From Leptofilum sp965223285 (GTDB lineage Bacteria > Chloroflexota > Anaerolineae > Promineifilales > Promineifilaceae): DNA of 64,000 bases. Positions 32,738 to 40,799 of this stretch are shown in pieces. Numbering within the stretch: position 1 is the stretch's first letter; the number at the start of each line of letters is the position of its first letter. Under the pieces are notes generated by a model. That model ran no database searches and was not told where the DNA came from. It saw only the letters and a list, made by a program, of their open reading frames with translations. Location of the stretch: contig NZ_OZ244997.1 of assembly GCF_965223285.1 (NCBI RefSeq), forward strand, positions 5,456,001-5,520,000. Reading direction: 5' to 3'. A program made the translations under genes and the position numbers.

Positions 32738-33811
32738 ATGACAAAGCGTAATGAAAACGGGGGGGCTGTGACGGAAACGGCCGTTATGGCTGCCCTCTCG
32801 AATGTGATTGAACCGGAACTACACCGTGATCTCGTTTCCCTCAATATGATTCGCAATTTGCAAATTGAAGGGAGCGACGTCACGTTTACTATCATGCTCA
32901 CCACACCCGCCTGCCCTCTCAAAGGCAAAATGGAAGCAGATTCGCGGGCTGCTTTGGCCAGCGTGCCAGGGATTGGCACAATTACCATTAATTGGGATGC
33001 TAACGTGCCCGCAGACCAGCGTATTAAAGATCAGCTTGGCCAATCCTTCCGAAACACCATTGCTGTATCTAGCGGTAAAGGTGGCGTTGGCAAATCCACC
33101 GTGGCTGTCAATTTGGCCATTGCATTGGCACAATCTGGTGCCAGTGTGGGTTTGCTGGATGCTGATATTTTGGGGCCAAATGTGCCCATGATGATGGGCG
33201 TTGAGCAAATGCCCCCCCCGCAAAACCGCAAAATGACTCCCGCGGAAAATTATGGTGTGAAGTTTATCTCCATGGCCTTTTTGGTGCAGCCAGACCAGCC
33301 TCTCATTTGGCGTGGGCCTATGCTGCATAGTGCCATTCGCCAACTCCTGACAGATGTCTCTTGGGGGGAACTGGATTATCTGATTGTGGATTTGCCGCCC
33401 GGCACTAGCGATGCACAGTTGACGCTGGCCCAGGTATTGCCGCTTTCTGGGACGATTGTGATTACTCAGCCTATGCAGGTAGCGGCTTCAGATGCGTTGC
33501 GCGGACTGAAGATGTTTGAGAAGCTGGAAGTTCCTATTTTGGGCGTGGTCGAAAATATGAGCGGCGAATTTTTTGGCACAGGTGCCGGGGAAAAGCTGGC
33601 CGCAGATTACGATACCGAATATTTGGGCAGCGTGCCAATGGATGCGAATGTGCGTTTGGGTGGAGACAGTGGAGAACCGATTGTAGTGGCCTATCCAGAC
33701 TCTGCTGCGGCTAAAGCTGTACAAGAGATTGCGTCGAAGGTGGCCGCTCGCATTAGCGTGCTGACGTTGCAAAAATCTACCAACTTCATTCCAATCGAAT
33801 TAGTTGGCTAG
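32738..33811 (+). CDS. mrp: Mrp/NBP35-family iron-sulfur cluster carrier ATPase
   Basis: A 357-aa ParA-like P-loop ATPase (ApbC/Mrp) that binds and transfers [4Fe-4S] clusters. The N-terminal MIP18/DUF59 domain spans about residues 12-90 (LTTPACPLKGKMEAD). The deviant Walker A is SSGKGGVGKSTVAVNLA (about 110-126), then LLDADILGPNVPMMMG and LIVDLPPGTSDAQLTLAQ. The usual C-terminal CxxC of Mrp (as MSxFxCPxC) reads VENMSGEFFGTGAG here, so those two cysteines are absent. This could alter cluster binding. ATAAGGAG precedes the ATG. Confidence 0.93.
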   Translation: MTKRNENGGAVTETAVMAALSNVIEPELHRDLVSLNMIRNLQIEGSDVTFTIMLTTPACPLKGKMEADSRAALASVPGIGTITINWDANVPADQRIKDQLGQSFRNTIAVSSGKGGVGKSTVAVNLAIALAQSGASVGLLDADILGPNVPMMMGVEQMPPPQNRKMTPAENYGVKFISMAFLVQPDQPLIWRGPMLHSAIRQLLTDVSWGELDYLIVDLPPGTSDAQLTLAQVLPLSGTIVITQPMQVAASDALRGLKMFEKLEVPILGVVENMSGEFFGTGAGEKLAADYDTEYLGSVPMDANVRLGGDSGEPIVVAYPDSAAAKAVQEIASKVAARISVLTLQKSTNFIPIELVG

Positions 33812-33833
33812 TTTGTTTCAAGATATCGTTATG

Positions 33834-33866
33834 AAGCCAGCTCCAGGTGAGGGGCTGGCTTTTTTG
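33834..33866 (+). terminator. Rho-independent terminator after mrp
   Basis: AAGCCAGC (33834-33841) and GCTGGCTT (33854-33861) are perfect arms around a 12-nt loop, followed by a T-run. It separates mrp from ricT. The remaining gap to 33992 shows an ACGGCCGT copy at about 33886 and no clear promoter. Confidence 0.85.
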
Positions 33867-33992
33867 TTGAGATTTTGGCAAAAAACGGCCGTCTTATGGT
33901 AACATAAGCAAATCTTATAGAGCATTTCGCTGCCTGGTAGTTGGCAGCGTTACGTATGTGTAAAAAGTAGACCACTCTTGCGGAGCGAATAG

Positions 33993-34940
33993 ATGACAAC
34001 TGTAATGGCAGAGCGCACCCCCTTTGTAGGCGTGCGTTTTCAGAAGTTGGGGAAACTGTACCACTTTAGAATAGGCAAACAGCATACCGAGGTAGGAGCA
34101 GGCGATTACGTCATTGTAGAAACAAAACGTGGACGGCAGCTTGGCCAGGTTATCAGCTTCATTAATCCAGATGATGTGCATCGGCAGCGTGGGATGCGCA
34201 CCATTGAGCGGAAAGCCAATCCGCGCGATATGGTGATGAGGCAAGTTTGGGAAACAAAAGAACTTGATGCCCTCATTAGCTGCCGAGAAAAGGCTGCATC
34301 GCTCAAAATACGAGACGCCAAATTTGTGAAGGCTGAATACAGCTTTGACGGTTCCTGGCTAACGTTCCATTACACGACCGAAAACAAAAAGCTGGACGTT
34401 GGCAAGTTGCAGCACCAATTGGGTAGACAGTTCCGCACCAAAGTTGAGATGCGCTTGATTGGGCCGCGTGATGTGGCCAAGATTATGGGTGGCTATGGGG
34501 CCTGTGGCGCACCCCGCTGCTGTTCAACATTCCTTACAGAATTTAGCCCTATTTCGATTCGCATGGCCAAGGCGCAGGGCATTTCGCTTAGCCCCCAGGA
34601 GATTACAGGCATGTGCGGCCGTTTGCGGTGCTGCTTGGTGTACGAGTACCAGCAATACGTAGAGGCTCGCAAAACGCTGCCCAAGCCGGGCAAACGGGTT
34701 GGCACGCCTCACGGCGAGGGCAAAGTGCGAGATGTGCGCGTTCTGCGTGATTCCGTGTTGGTGCATGTTAATGGTGAGTATCATGAGGTGTTCCGCCATG
34801 AGCTGGAGCCTTTGGAAGAGCTGGAAGCGTTAAAGAAAAAAGCCGAAGCTGGTTGCTCCAAGCATGAGGGTGGGGGCTGCGACTGTGGGGCCAAACGGGG
34901 CGACGCCAATAAATCTGAGCAGGATAATAAAAGTGCCTGA
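33993..34940 (+). CDS. ricT: PSP1-domain protein, RicT/YaaT-like
   Basis: A 315-aa protein of the RicT family. The PSP1 C-terminal domain includes the conserved VKAEYSFDGSWLTFHYTTE. Conserved cysteines lie in YGACGAPRCCSTF and ITGMCGRLRCCLVYE; in Bacillus these bind a [4Fe-4S] cluster within the RicAFT (Y) complex that promotes RNase Y processing. The C-terminal tail adds a Cys/His cluster (AGCSKHEGGGCDCGAKRGD), which looks metal-binding and is not part of the standard family. The end overlaps the HD gene by 8 nt. Confidence 0.9.
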   Translation: MTTVMAERTPFVGVRFQKLGKLYHFRIGKQHTEVGAGDYVIVETKRGRQLGQVISFINPDDVHRQRGMRTIERKANPRDMVMRQVWETKELDALISCREKAASLKIRDAKFVKAEYSFDGSWLTFHYTTENKKLDVGKLQHQLGRQFRTKVEMRLIGPRDVAKIMGGYGACGAPRCCSTFLTEFSPISIRMAKAQGISLSPQEITGMCGRLRCCLVYEYQQYVEARKTLPKPGKRVGTPHGEGKVRDVRVLRDSVLVHVNGEYHEVFRHELEPLEELEALKKKAEAGCSKHEGGGCDCGAKRGDANKSEQDNKSA

Positions 34941-35538
34941 TCGATCTGACGCTTGGGATTTGGTCCGTGAATTTGTGCAGGATGGCGGGTTGCGCCGACA
35001 TATGCTGGCCGTGAGTGCAGCAATGGGTTGGTATGCCCATGCGTTGGGTGAAGATGTGGCATATTGGGAGACGGTTGGCTTACTGCACGATTTTGATTGG
35101 GAGGTTCATCCTGATCTAGATCGCCATCCCGTTGCGGGTGCCAAAATTTTGCGTGAGCGGGGCTGGGATGAAGAGACAGTTCGCGTGATTTTGTCCCATT
35201 ATACGGCTGGAACTGGCGTGCCTCGTGAGAAACCAATTGATTTTGCGCTGTTGGCCTGTGACGAGATTACGGGTTTGGTGATTGCCACGACGTTGGTACG
35301 GCCGTCTAAAAATATCGCTGAAGTCAAACTAAAATCAATCCGTAAAAAGTGGAAGAATACACGATTTGCTGCCGGTGTGGACCGTGAGCATGTAGAAGAA
35401 GTGACTGCTGATTTCAGCCGGGAATGCTTTGCGGGCGCATTGGATTTATGGACGCATATTGGGAATGTGCTGGTGGCAATGCAAGGTGCAGCCGATGATT
35501 TAGAGTTGGACGGCCGTTTAGCAACCGCAGAAGCATAA
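34933..35538 (+). CDS. HD-domain phosphohydrolase
   Basis: A 201-aa protein with an HD fold: LRRHMLAVSAAM, GLLHDFDWE (HD pair), HPVAGAKIL and VILSHYT. Such HDIG-type proteins hydrolyse phosphomonoesters or cyclic nucleotides. The GTG at 34933 overlaps the ricT stop and places the HD helix normally; an ATG 69 nt upstream would overlap the ricT tail extensively. It is followed after 24 bp by moeA, so ricT, the HD gene and moeA may share a transcript. Confidence 0.8.
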   Translation: MPDRSDAWDLVREFVQDGGLRRHMLAVSAAMGWYAHALGEDVAYWETVGLLHDFDWEVHPDLDRHPVAGAKILRERGWDEETVRVILSHYTAGTGVPREKPIDFALLACDEITGLVIATTLVRPSKNIAEVKLKSIRKKWKNTRFAAGVDREHVEEVTADFSRECFAGALDLWTHIGNVLVAMQGAADDLELDGRLATAEA

Positions 35539-35562
35539 AATATAGCTTTCCTGGATATCCCC

Positions 35563-36834
35563 ATGAGTGATGCAGAATATTTGACCGTAGAAGAGGCATT
35601 AACGGCCGTTTTATCTGGCGTGTCTGTGCTTGCAGCAGAGCAGGTGCCGCTGCTAGACGCGCTTGGCTGCGTGTTGGCTGAGGACGTGGTGGCAAAAGAC
35701 AGCTTGCCGCCTTTTGCCAACTCTTCAATGGATGGGTACGCTTTGGTAGCGTCTGATCTGGCCCGTGCGACAACAGAAAATCCGGCGACGTTGCGCGTGG
35801 TAGGGGATGTTGCTGCTGGTACGGTGTTAGAGGTAACCATTAAGTCAGGAACGGCCGTACGCATCATGACCGGTGCCCCGCTACCGCCCGGTGCAGATGC
35901 TGTTGTCCCTGTAGAGGATACCAATGAGGCGTGGCGTGACCGCGAACGGCCGTTGCCTGAGCAAATACAGGTGACCCGTTCCGTGAAGCCGGGTGATTAC
36001 ATTCGTCATCCAGGTGAGGACATTGAGGCAGGACAAACAATTTTGCGCGAGGGGCATATTTTGCGGCCACAAGAGGTTGGCGTCCTGGCTTCACTTGGCG
36101 TTAGCCAAATTTCTGTCATTCGGCGGCCCAAAGTTGCTATTATAGCCACCGGCGATGAGCTGCTTGAAGTTGATCAGCCACTGCAACCGGGCAAAATCCG
36201 CAACAGCAATGGATACACTCAGGCGGCGCAAATCATCGCTTTAGGGGCAGAGCCTGTCCAGTTGGGCATTGCTGGGGACACGGAAACGGCCGTGCGCCAA
36301 AAGTTGCAGGCTGGCCTCGATGCAAACGTTGATCTGTTCATTAGCTCTGCTGGGGTTTCAGTGGGAGCCTACGATGTGGTAAAAGCGGTTTTGGAAGCAG
36401 AAGGCAATGTGGGCTTCTGGCGCGTGCGTATGCGCCCCGGAAAACCACTTGCTTATGGCACGTACCATGGCGTTCCCTATCTGGGGCTGCCCGGCAATCC
36501 CGTCTCGGCAATGGTTTCTTTCGAGCGCTTTGCCCGTGCTGCCATTCGCAAGATGGCTGGCCACACCCAGCTAGAGCGGCCTACAATTCCAGTAACCGTG
36601 CAAAATGAGATTCACTCAGACGGCCGTGAGAGTTATATTCGTGCTTCTGTTGCGCCTGCTGATGAGGGGGTGGGGTATACGGCCGTTCTCACAGGCGATC
36701 AAGGCTCTCACATTTTAACGTCGTTGGTAAAAGCTAACGCTTTGCTTATTGTGTCGGAAGGCGTGAAAAAAGTTCCCGCTGGTAGCCAGCTAAATGCCTG
36801 GATGATTGATTGGCCTGAGACAGTCTTCCTGTAA
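35563..36834 (+). CDS. moeA: Molybdopterin molybdenumtransferase
   Basis: A 423-aa MoeA that inserts molybdate into adenylylated molybdopterin. The N-terminal motif PPFANSSMDGYALVASDL and GTAVRIMTGAPLPPGADAVV are typical. The MPT-binding domain carries VAIIATGDELLEVDQPLQPGKIRNSN (about residues 190-215) and PYLGLPGNPVSAMVSFE. The final beta domain is complete. Several ACGGCCGT copies lie inside it. Together with mog at 19584 it shows that the organism makes molybdenum cofactor. Confidence 0.95.
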   Translation: MSDAEYLTVEEALTAVLSGVSVLAAEQVPLLDALGCVLAEDVVAKDSLPPFANSSMDGYALVASDLARATTENPATLRVVGDVAAGTVLEVTIKSGTAVRIMTGAPLPPGADAVVPVEDTNEAWRDRERPLPEQIQVTRSVKPGDYIRHPGEDIEAGQTILREGHILRPQEVGVLASLGVSQISVIRRPKVAIIATGDELLEVDQPLQPGKIRNSNGYTQAAQIIALGAEPVQLGIAGDTETAVRQKLQAGLDANVDLFISSAGVSVGAYDVVKAVLEAEGNVGFWRVRMRPGKPLAYGTYHGVPYLGLPGNPVSAMVSFERFARAAIRKMAGHTQLERPTIPVTVQNEIHSDGRESYIRASVAPADEGVGYTAVLTGDQGSHILTSLVKANALLIVSEGVKKVPAGSQLNAWMIDWPETVFL

Positions 36835-36903
36835 AAAACTGTGTTCGCGCTGGATTGAAACAAAAACTGATTTTTGCCAATACAATCAGTTTGACCCAAA
36901 AAT

Positions 36904-36936
36904 AAAGCCCCGATTATTGTCGGGGCTTTTAATTTT
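36904..36936. terminator. Bidirectional terminator between moeA and S1 gene
   Basis: AAGCCCCGA (36904-36912) and TCGGGGCTT (36920-36928) pair perfectly around TTATTG. T-rich sequence follows on the plus strand (TTTTAATTTTT) and A-rich sequence precedes it, so it can serve both converging genes. Confidence 0.88.
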
Positions 36937-37715
36937 TAGCCGTTGTGCTGGGCGTGCAAAGTGCGGCTGAGAATATCTTCCTGTTGTTCTCTACGCTTAC
37001 CGCGTCTGCGTTTTTTCTTGCCACCCTGCTTTTTAATGCGAACAGGCATGTCATCCCCCATTGCTTGGCGCAAAGCTAGCTCCATAGCAGTGGGCATATC
37101 TTCTTCAATATCATCTTCAAATTGGTGAACTTCTTCTGGGGTTGCTTCGTTCGTTGCCCCTTCCGGTTTTTCAAGCAAATTTTTGATGCTCAGATCGATG
37201 CGGCGTTTGCGTTTGCTAAATCCCAACACCTGGACTTGAACTTCATCACCAACCGTTAATACTTCTGATGGGTGCTTGACATAATTGTGGCTCAATTCAC
37301 TGATGTGAACCAACCCTTCGCGCTCTGCACCAATATCTATAAAGGCACCGAAATTTTCCAGCCGCTTCACAGAACCACCATAAACTTGGCCTTTATCAAG
37401 CTCGCTCCACTCAACATCCAATGGTGGGATCATCGTAACCATTACCTGATCACGCTGTGCATCAACTTTATCCACCCAAACTGAAACTTCATCACCAACG
37501 TTTAATACATCAGCAACGCGATTCACATGTTCTTTACCCATCTGGGAGATGTGGATGAGAGCATTTGTACCAATGCCCAGGTCTATAAAAGCACCATATA
37601 GCTCCAACCGATTGACGGTGCCCTTGAGTTGCATTTTTGGTTTGAGATCGTTGATGCTGGTTGGCGTGACCTCTGGAGCAGCGGACTCCGTTGTTTCCGT
37701 GATTTCTTCACTCAT
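36936..37715 (-). CDS. Tandem S1-domain RNA-binding protein
   Basis: A 259-aa protein with two S1 domains: about residues 25-97 (MQLKGTVNRLELYGAFIDLG, NALIHISQM) and about 107-180 (GQVYGGSVKRLENFGAFIDIG, GLVHISELSHNYV). A long acidic linker and a strongly basic C-terminus (KKQGGKKKRRRGKRREQ) follow. It is a short ribosomal-protein-S1-like factor, common outside Proteobacteria. Likely roles are mRNA binding and translation. It converges on moeA and shares its terminator. Confidence 0.87.
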   Translation of the reverse strand: MSEEITETTESAAPEVTPTSINDLKPKMQLKGTVNRLELYGAFIDLGIGTNALIHISQMGKEHVNRVADVLNVGDEVSVWVDKVDAQRDQVMVTMIPPLDVEWSELDKGQVYGGSVKRLENFGAFIDIGAEREGLVHISELSHNYVKHPSEVLTVGDEVQVQVLGFSKRKRRIDLSIKNLLEKPEGATNEATPEEVHQFEDDIEEDMPTAMELALRQAMGDDMPVRIKKQGGKKKRRRGKRREQQEDILSRTLHAQHNG

Positions 37716-37883
37716 GACAAGATTCTCCTACGCAAAGAAAGGCAACCTGCCAACCCTGCGTTTTGTAATGTTAAATTTTTCGTAGGTCGTTGGGGACAAA
37801 ACACAGCAATTTTGTAGAGTTATGCCCAAAAATGTGCCTCGATCAATTATAGCAAGCCTCTATGCCCTGTCAAAAAGAGGAAA

Positions 37884-37920
37884 AAGAAAAAAGCCCTGAT
37901 GAGTGGCTCATTCAGGGCTT
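37884..37920 (-). terminator. Rho-independent terminator after recA
   Basis: On the minus strand, AAGCCCTGAA (from 37920) pairs with TTCAGGGCTT-like sequence ending at 37891 around a short loop, followed by TTTTTTCTTTTTCC. It lies 27 bp beyond the recA stop. Confidence 0.88.
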
Positions 37921-37947
37921 TAGAGTGGTACACGTATCAGTAACGCT

Positions 37948-39015
37948 TTAGAAGACGGCATCCTCTGCTACAGCACCATTTTGTGGTTCCACGCCTTCAA
38001 ATTCGGTCGTTGGTAGACCTGCTTCACGCCGGATGAGATACTCTAGCTCATCCAGAATTTCGGGATTTTCTGCCAAAAAGACTTTGGCGTTTTCGCGGCC
38101 TTGCCCCAAGAGCGTATCGCCATAGCGGAAGTAAGCGCCTCGTTTGTCCACCAAATTAAATTCAACAGATAAATCAAGCACATCGCCTGTAAAAGAGATG
38201 CCTTCGTTATACATGATGTCAAATTCGGATTCGGTGAATGGGGCGGCTACTTTGTTTTTCTTTACTTTTACGCGAGTACGGTTGCCGATCACGTCGCTGC
38301 CAGCCTTGATGGCCTGTATGCGGCGAATATCTAGTCGCACAGAGGCGTAGAACTTCAGGGCGTTACCGCCGCTGGTGGTTTCCGGGCTGCCAAACATCAC
38401 GCCAATTTTGGAGCGCAGCTGGTTTGTGAAAATAACGATGGTGTTGGTTTGCTTAATAACGCCAGAGAGTTTGCGCAAGGCTTGGGACATGAGACGCGCT
38501 TGCAGGCCGACGTGGGCATCGCCCATTTCGCCTTCAATTTCGGCGCGGGGGACAAGGGCGGCTACGGAGTCTACAACCACTACGTCCATTGTGCCGGAGC
38601 GAATGAGTGCCTCGGCAATTTCCAGGGCTTGCTCACCAGTATCTGGCTGCGACACGTACAGATCATCAATGTTGACGCCAATTTTGGCGGCGTAGTTGGG
38701 ATCAAGGGCGTGTTCCATATCGACAAAGGCACAGATGCCGCCCCGCCGTTGGGCTTCAGCAATGACGTGCTGGCAAAGGGTGGTTTTGCCAGAGGATTCT
38801 GGGCCATAAATTTCGATGACGCGACCACGAGGCAGCCCGCCAACGCCGAGGGCAATGTCTAGCGACAGGGAACCAGTGGGTATGGTTTCTACCTGCAAGC
38901 TGTGGGCTTCACCCAAGCGCATGATGGTGCCTTCGCCAAACCGTTTGGTGATGGAGTCGAGGGTTTTTTCCAGGGTACTGGTACGGCCGTCTCCATTTGC
39001 TGATTTTTTCGCCAT
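37948..39015 (-). CDS. recA: Recombinase RecA
   Basis: A 355-aa RecA, the strand-exchange ATPase and SOS coprotease. Walker A is GPESSGKTT, the family signature reads ALKFYASVRLDIRR, and the L1/L2 loops and KVAAPF-containing C-domain are present. Start ATG at 39015 follows AGGAG. It has its own terminator and a strong promoter with SOS-like boxes upstream, so it is probably a single LexA-controlled gene. Confidence 0.98.
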   Translation of the reverse strand: MAKKSANGDGRTSTLEKTLDSITKRFGEGTIMRLGEAHSLQVETIPTGSLSLDIALGVGGLPRGRVIEIYGPESSGKTTLCQHVIAEAQRRGGICAFVDMEHALDPNYAAKIGVNIDDLYVSQPDTGEQALEIAEALIRSGTMDVVVVDSVAALVPRAEIEGEMGDAHVGLQARLMSQALRKLSGVIKQTNTIVIFTNQLRSKIGVMFGSPETTSGGNALKFYASVRLDIRRIQAIKAGSDVIGNRTRVKVKKNKVAAPFTESEFDIMYNEGISFTGDVLDLSVEFNLVDKRGAYFRYGDTLLGQGRENAKVFLAENPEILDELEYLIRREAGLPTTEFEGVEPQNGAVAEDAVF

Positions 39016-39124
39016 GAGAAATCTCCTTTTGTTCCCAATGCAGCGTTAAAGATAGCTGCCAACAATGGTTGGCAGGGGAAAGACTGCATTGGCCTATAGA
39101 TGAAGTTGGGGTGTAACGTTGTGC

Positions 39125-39153
39125 ATTTTAGCACGAACGTTCTAATCCGTCAA
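39125..39153 (-). promoter_or_regulatory. recA sigma-70-type promoter
   Basis: On the minus strand, TTGACG (39153-39148), a 17-nt spacer and TAAAAT (39130-39125) form a near-consensus promoter about 110 bp before recA. The spacer contains the palindrome GAACGTTC (39135-39142), a possible repressor half-site pair. Confidence 0.75.
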
Positions 39154-39168
39154 GATCGAACTTGTTTA

Positions 39169-39186
39169 TTTGAACAACTGTTCAAA
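39169..39186. promoter_or_regulatory. SOS-box-like palindrome upstream of recA
   Basis: TTTGAACAACTGTTCAAA has perfect 8-bp arms and contains GAAC-N4-GTTC, the core of the Gram-positive LexA (DinR) box. It lies just upstream of the recA -35 hexamer. No lexA gene is in the window, so LexA binding is inference. Confidence 0.65.
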
Positions 39187-39216
39187 TTATTGGTTTTGAT
39201 GAGGCGCAAGCCAAAA

Positions 39217-40731
39217 TTAAGCGGGTCGTTTGCGGATGAGCCGGAGCAAAGCGGGAATCTCTTGGCCGCCTAGCAGCCAATTGATAGCGATGTAGCTTAC
39301 CAAACCAACTGAGCCGGCAACAGCTAAAAAGAGAAACGTACTGGTGATAAATTGCTGAATGACGAGGATAAGAAGGGTAAGCACGGCCGTTCCTGCCAAT
39401 GCTCTTGCTAATACTGGGTAGAGCGGCCGTATTTCCAGCTTGTTGAGCCAAAACAAAACGGCCGAGAGTAAGGTAAACGCCACTGTGCTGGCCAGTGCCA
39501 AACCAACAACCCCCATGCTGCCCACAAAGGTATAGGCCAGGACCACATTCACTACCAGCCAGCCAAGATAGGCAAACATGGGCGTGCGGGTATCATGTTG
39601 GGCATAAAAAAGGCGGGCGACAATTTCGAGGGTGGCTTCGCTGACCAAGCGAATGCTGAAAGCTAGCAGGACGCTGTACACTAGTCGTGTAGAGTCCGCA
39701 TCAAAAACTTCCCCTTCCAGCAAAAAGGCAATGGCTGGCTCCCCAAGTAACACCATGAGAGCCGCCGCTGGGATGGTAAGCGTCCAAATGATGCTAAGGG
39801 CATTAACGGCCGTTTTCCGCATTTGCTGAATCTGTCCTGAGTTGAACAGCTCTGCCAGCGTAGGGAAAATGACCAGGGCAATGGCCGTGCCAAATAACGT
39901 TTCTGGAAGCTGCATAAGCGCGTAGCCGTAAAAGTAGCCAGAGGTACTGCCCTCGGCCAGGCTAGACGTAAGGCGAATAATGAACAGATCGGCTAACTGT
40001 ACGGTGCCAAGCGTGACGATGCGCGGCCCCATCAGCCGCACAATCTCACCCACGCCGCTGAGCCGCCACTGGAACGCGGGCCAATAGCCAATGCGGTATT
40101 TTATGAGCGCGGGTACCTGAATGAGAATATGCAGAACGCCGCCAACCACGGTTCCCCAAGCCAAGCCCACAATGCCTAGCTGGGGCACAAATAGGTACAG
40201 TCCCACCACATACCCTATGTCCAAGGCCAGTGGAGCCAGAGCAGGCAGAGCAAAATGTTGATGGGCGTTTAACATGCTGCTAAGCACGCCGCTGATGCCA
40301 AAAATTGTCGTTTGGATAAGGATGATGCGCATGATGTCGGCAGTGAGCTGCTGGAGTTCTGGGGAGAAGTCTGGCACCAGCACCACTCGGGTGAGCCACG
40401 GCGCAATCACAGCCCCAAAAGCCGAAACCAATCCCAACAGTAAAATAACCAATGTTAGAATGGTGTTGCCGAGGGAAACGGCCGTTTCCCGTGTATCATT
40501 GTTGAGCGTGTTTGAGTAAACAGGGATGAATGCTGCCGCCAAGGAGCCGCCAGCAATTAGCACAAAAAAAAGCTCTGGCAGCTGATTAGCGGCCGTAAAC
40601 GCATCGTAATCTGGCGAGGTGCCAAACGCGCCAGCCACAAGCTGAAGCCGAACCAAACCAGTGATCTTGCCTACTCCCAAAAAGAGGATGACCAGGACGG
40701 AAGATCGTAATAAATGACGGGCGCGATTCAT
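39217..40731 (-). CDS. murJ: Lipid II flippase MurJ (MviN family)
   Basis: A 504-aa polytopic membrane protein with about 14 hydrophobic helices. It begins MNRARHLLRSSVLVILFLG and contains the MurJ motifs GKITGLVRLQLVAGAFG, NQLPELFFVLIAGGSLAAAFIPVY and the PxLAELFN segment (FPTLAELFNSG). It exports lipid-linked peptidoglycan precursor. The ATG at 40731 is preferred over an upstream ATG that would add 65 unlike residues. Its stop lies about 200 bp before recA. Confidence 0.92.
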   Translation of the reverse strand: MNRARHLLRSSVLVILFLGVGKITGLVRLQLVAGAFGTSPDYDAFTAANQLPELFFVLIAGGSLAAAFIPVYSNTLNNDTRETAVSLGNTILTLVILLLGLVSAFGAVIAPWLTRVVLVPDFSPELQQLTADIMRIILIQTTIFGISGVLSSMLNAHQHFALPALAPLALDIGYVVGLYLFVPQLGIVGLAWGTVVGGVLHILIQVPALIKYRIGYWPAFQWRLSGVGEIVRLMGPRIVTLGTVQLADLFIIRLTSSLAEGSTSGYFYGYALMQLPETLFGTAIALVIFPTLAELFNSGQIQQMRKTAVNALSIIWTLTIPAAALMVLLGEPAIAFLLEGEVFDADSTRLVYSVLLAFSIRLVSEATLEIVARLFYAQHDTRTPMFAYLGWLVVNVVLAYTFVGSMGVVGLALASTVAFTLLSAVLFWLNKLEIRPLYPVLARALAGTAVLTLLILVIQQFITSTFLFLAVAGSVGLVSYIAINWLLGGQEIPALLRLIRKRPA

Positions 40732-40799
40732 GCGCGGATTGTATCGTTTCGCAGTTGAAGCGCAATTAGCTTGTCGACTCAGCCACAGGTTATAATGAA

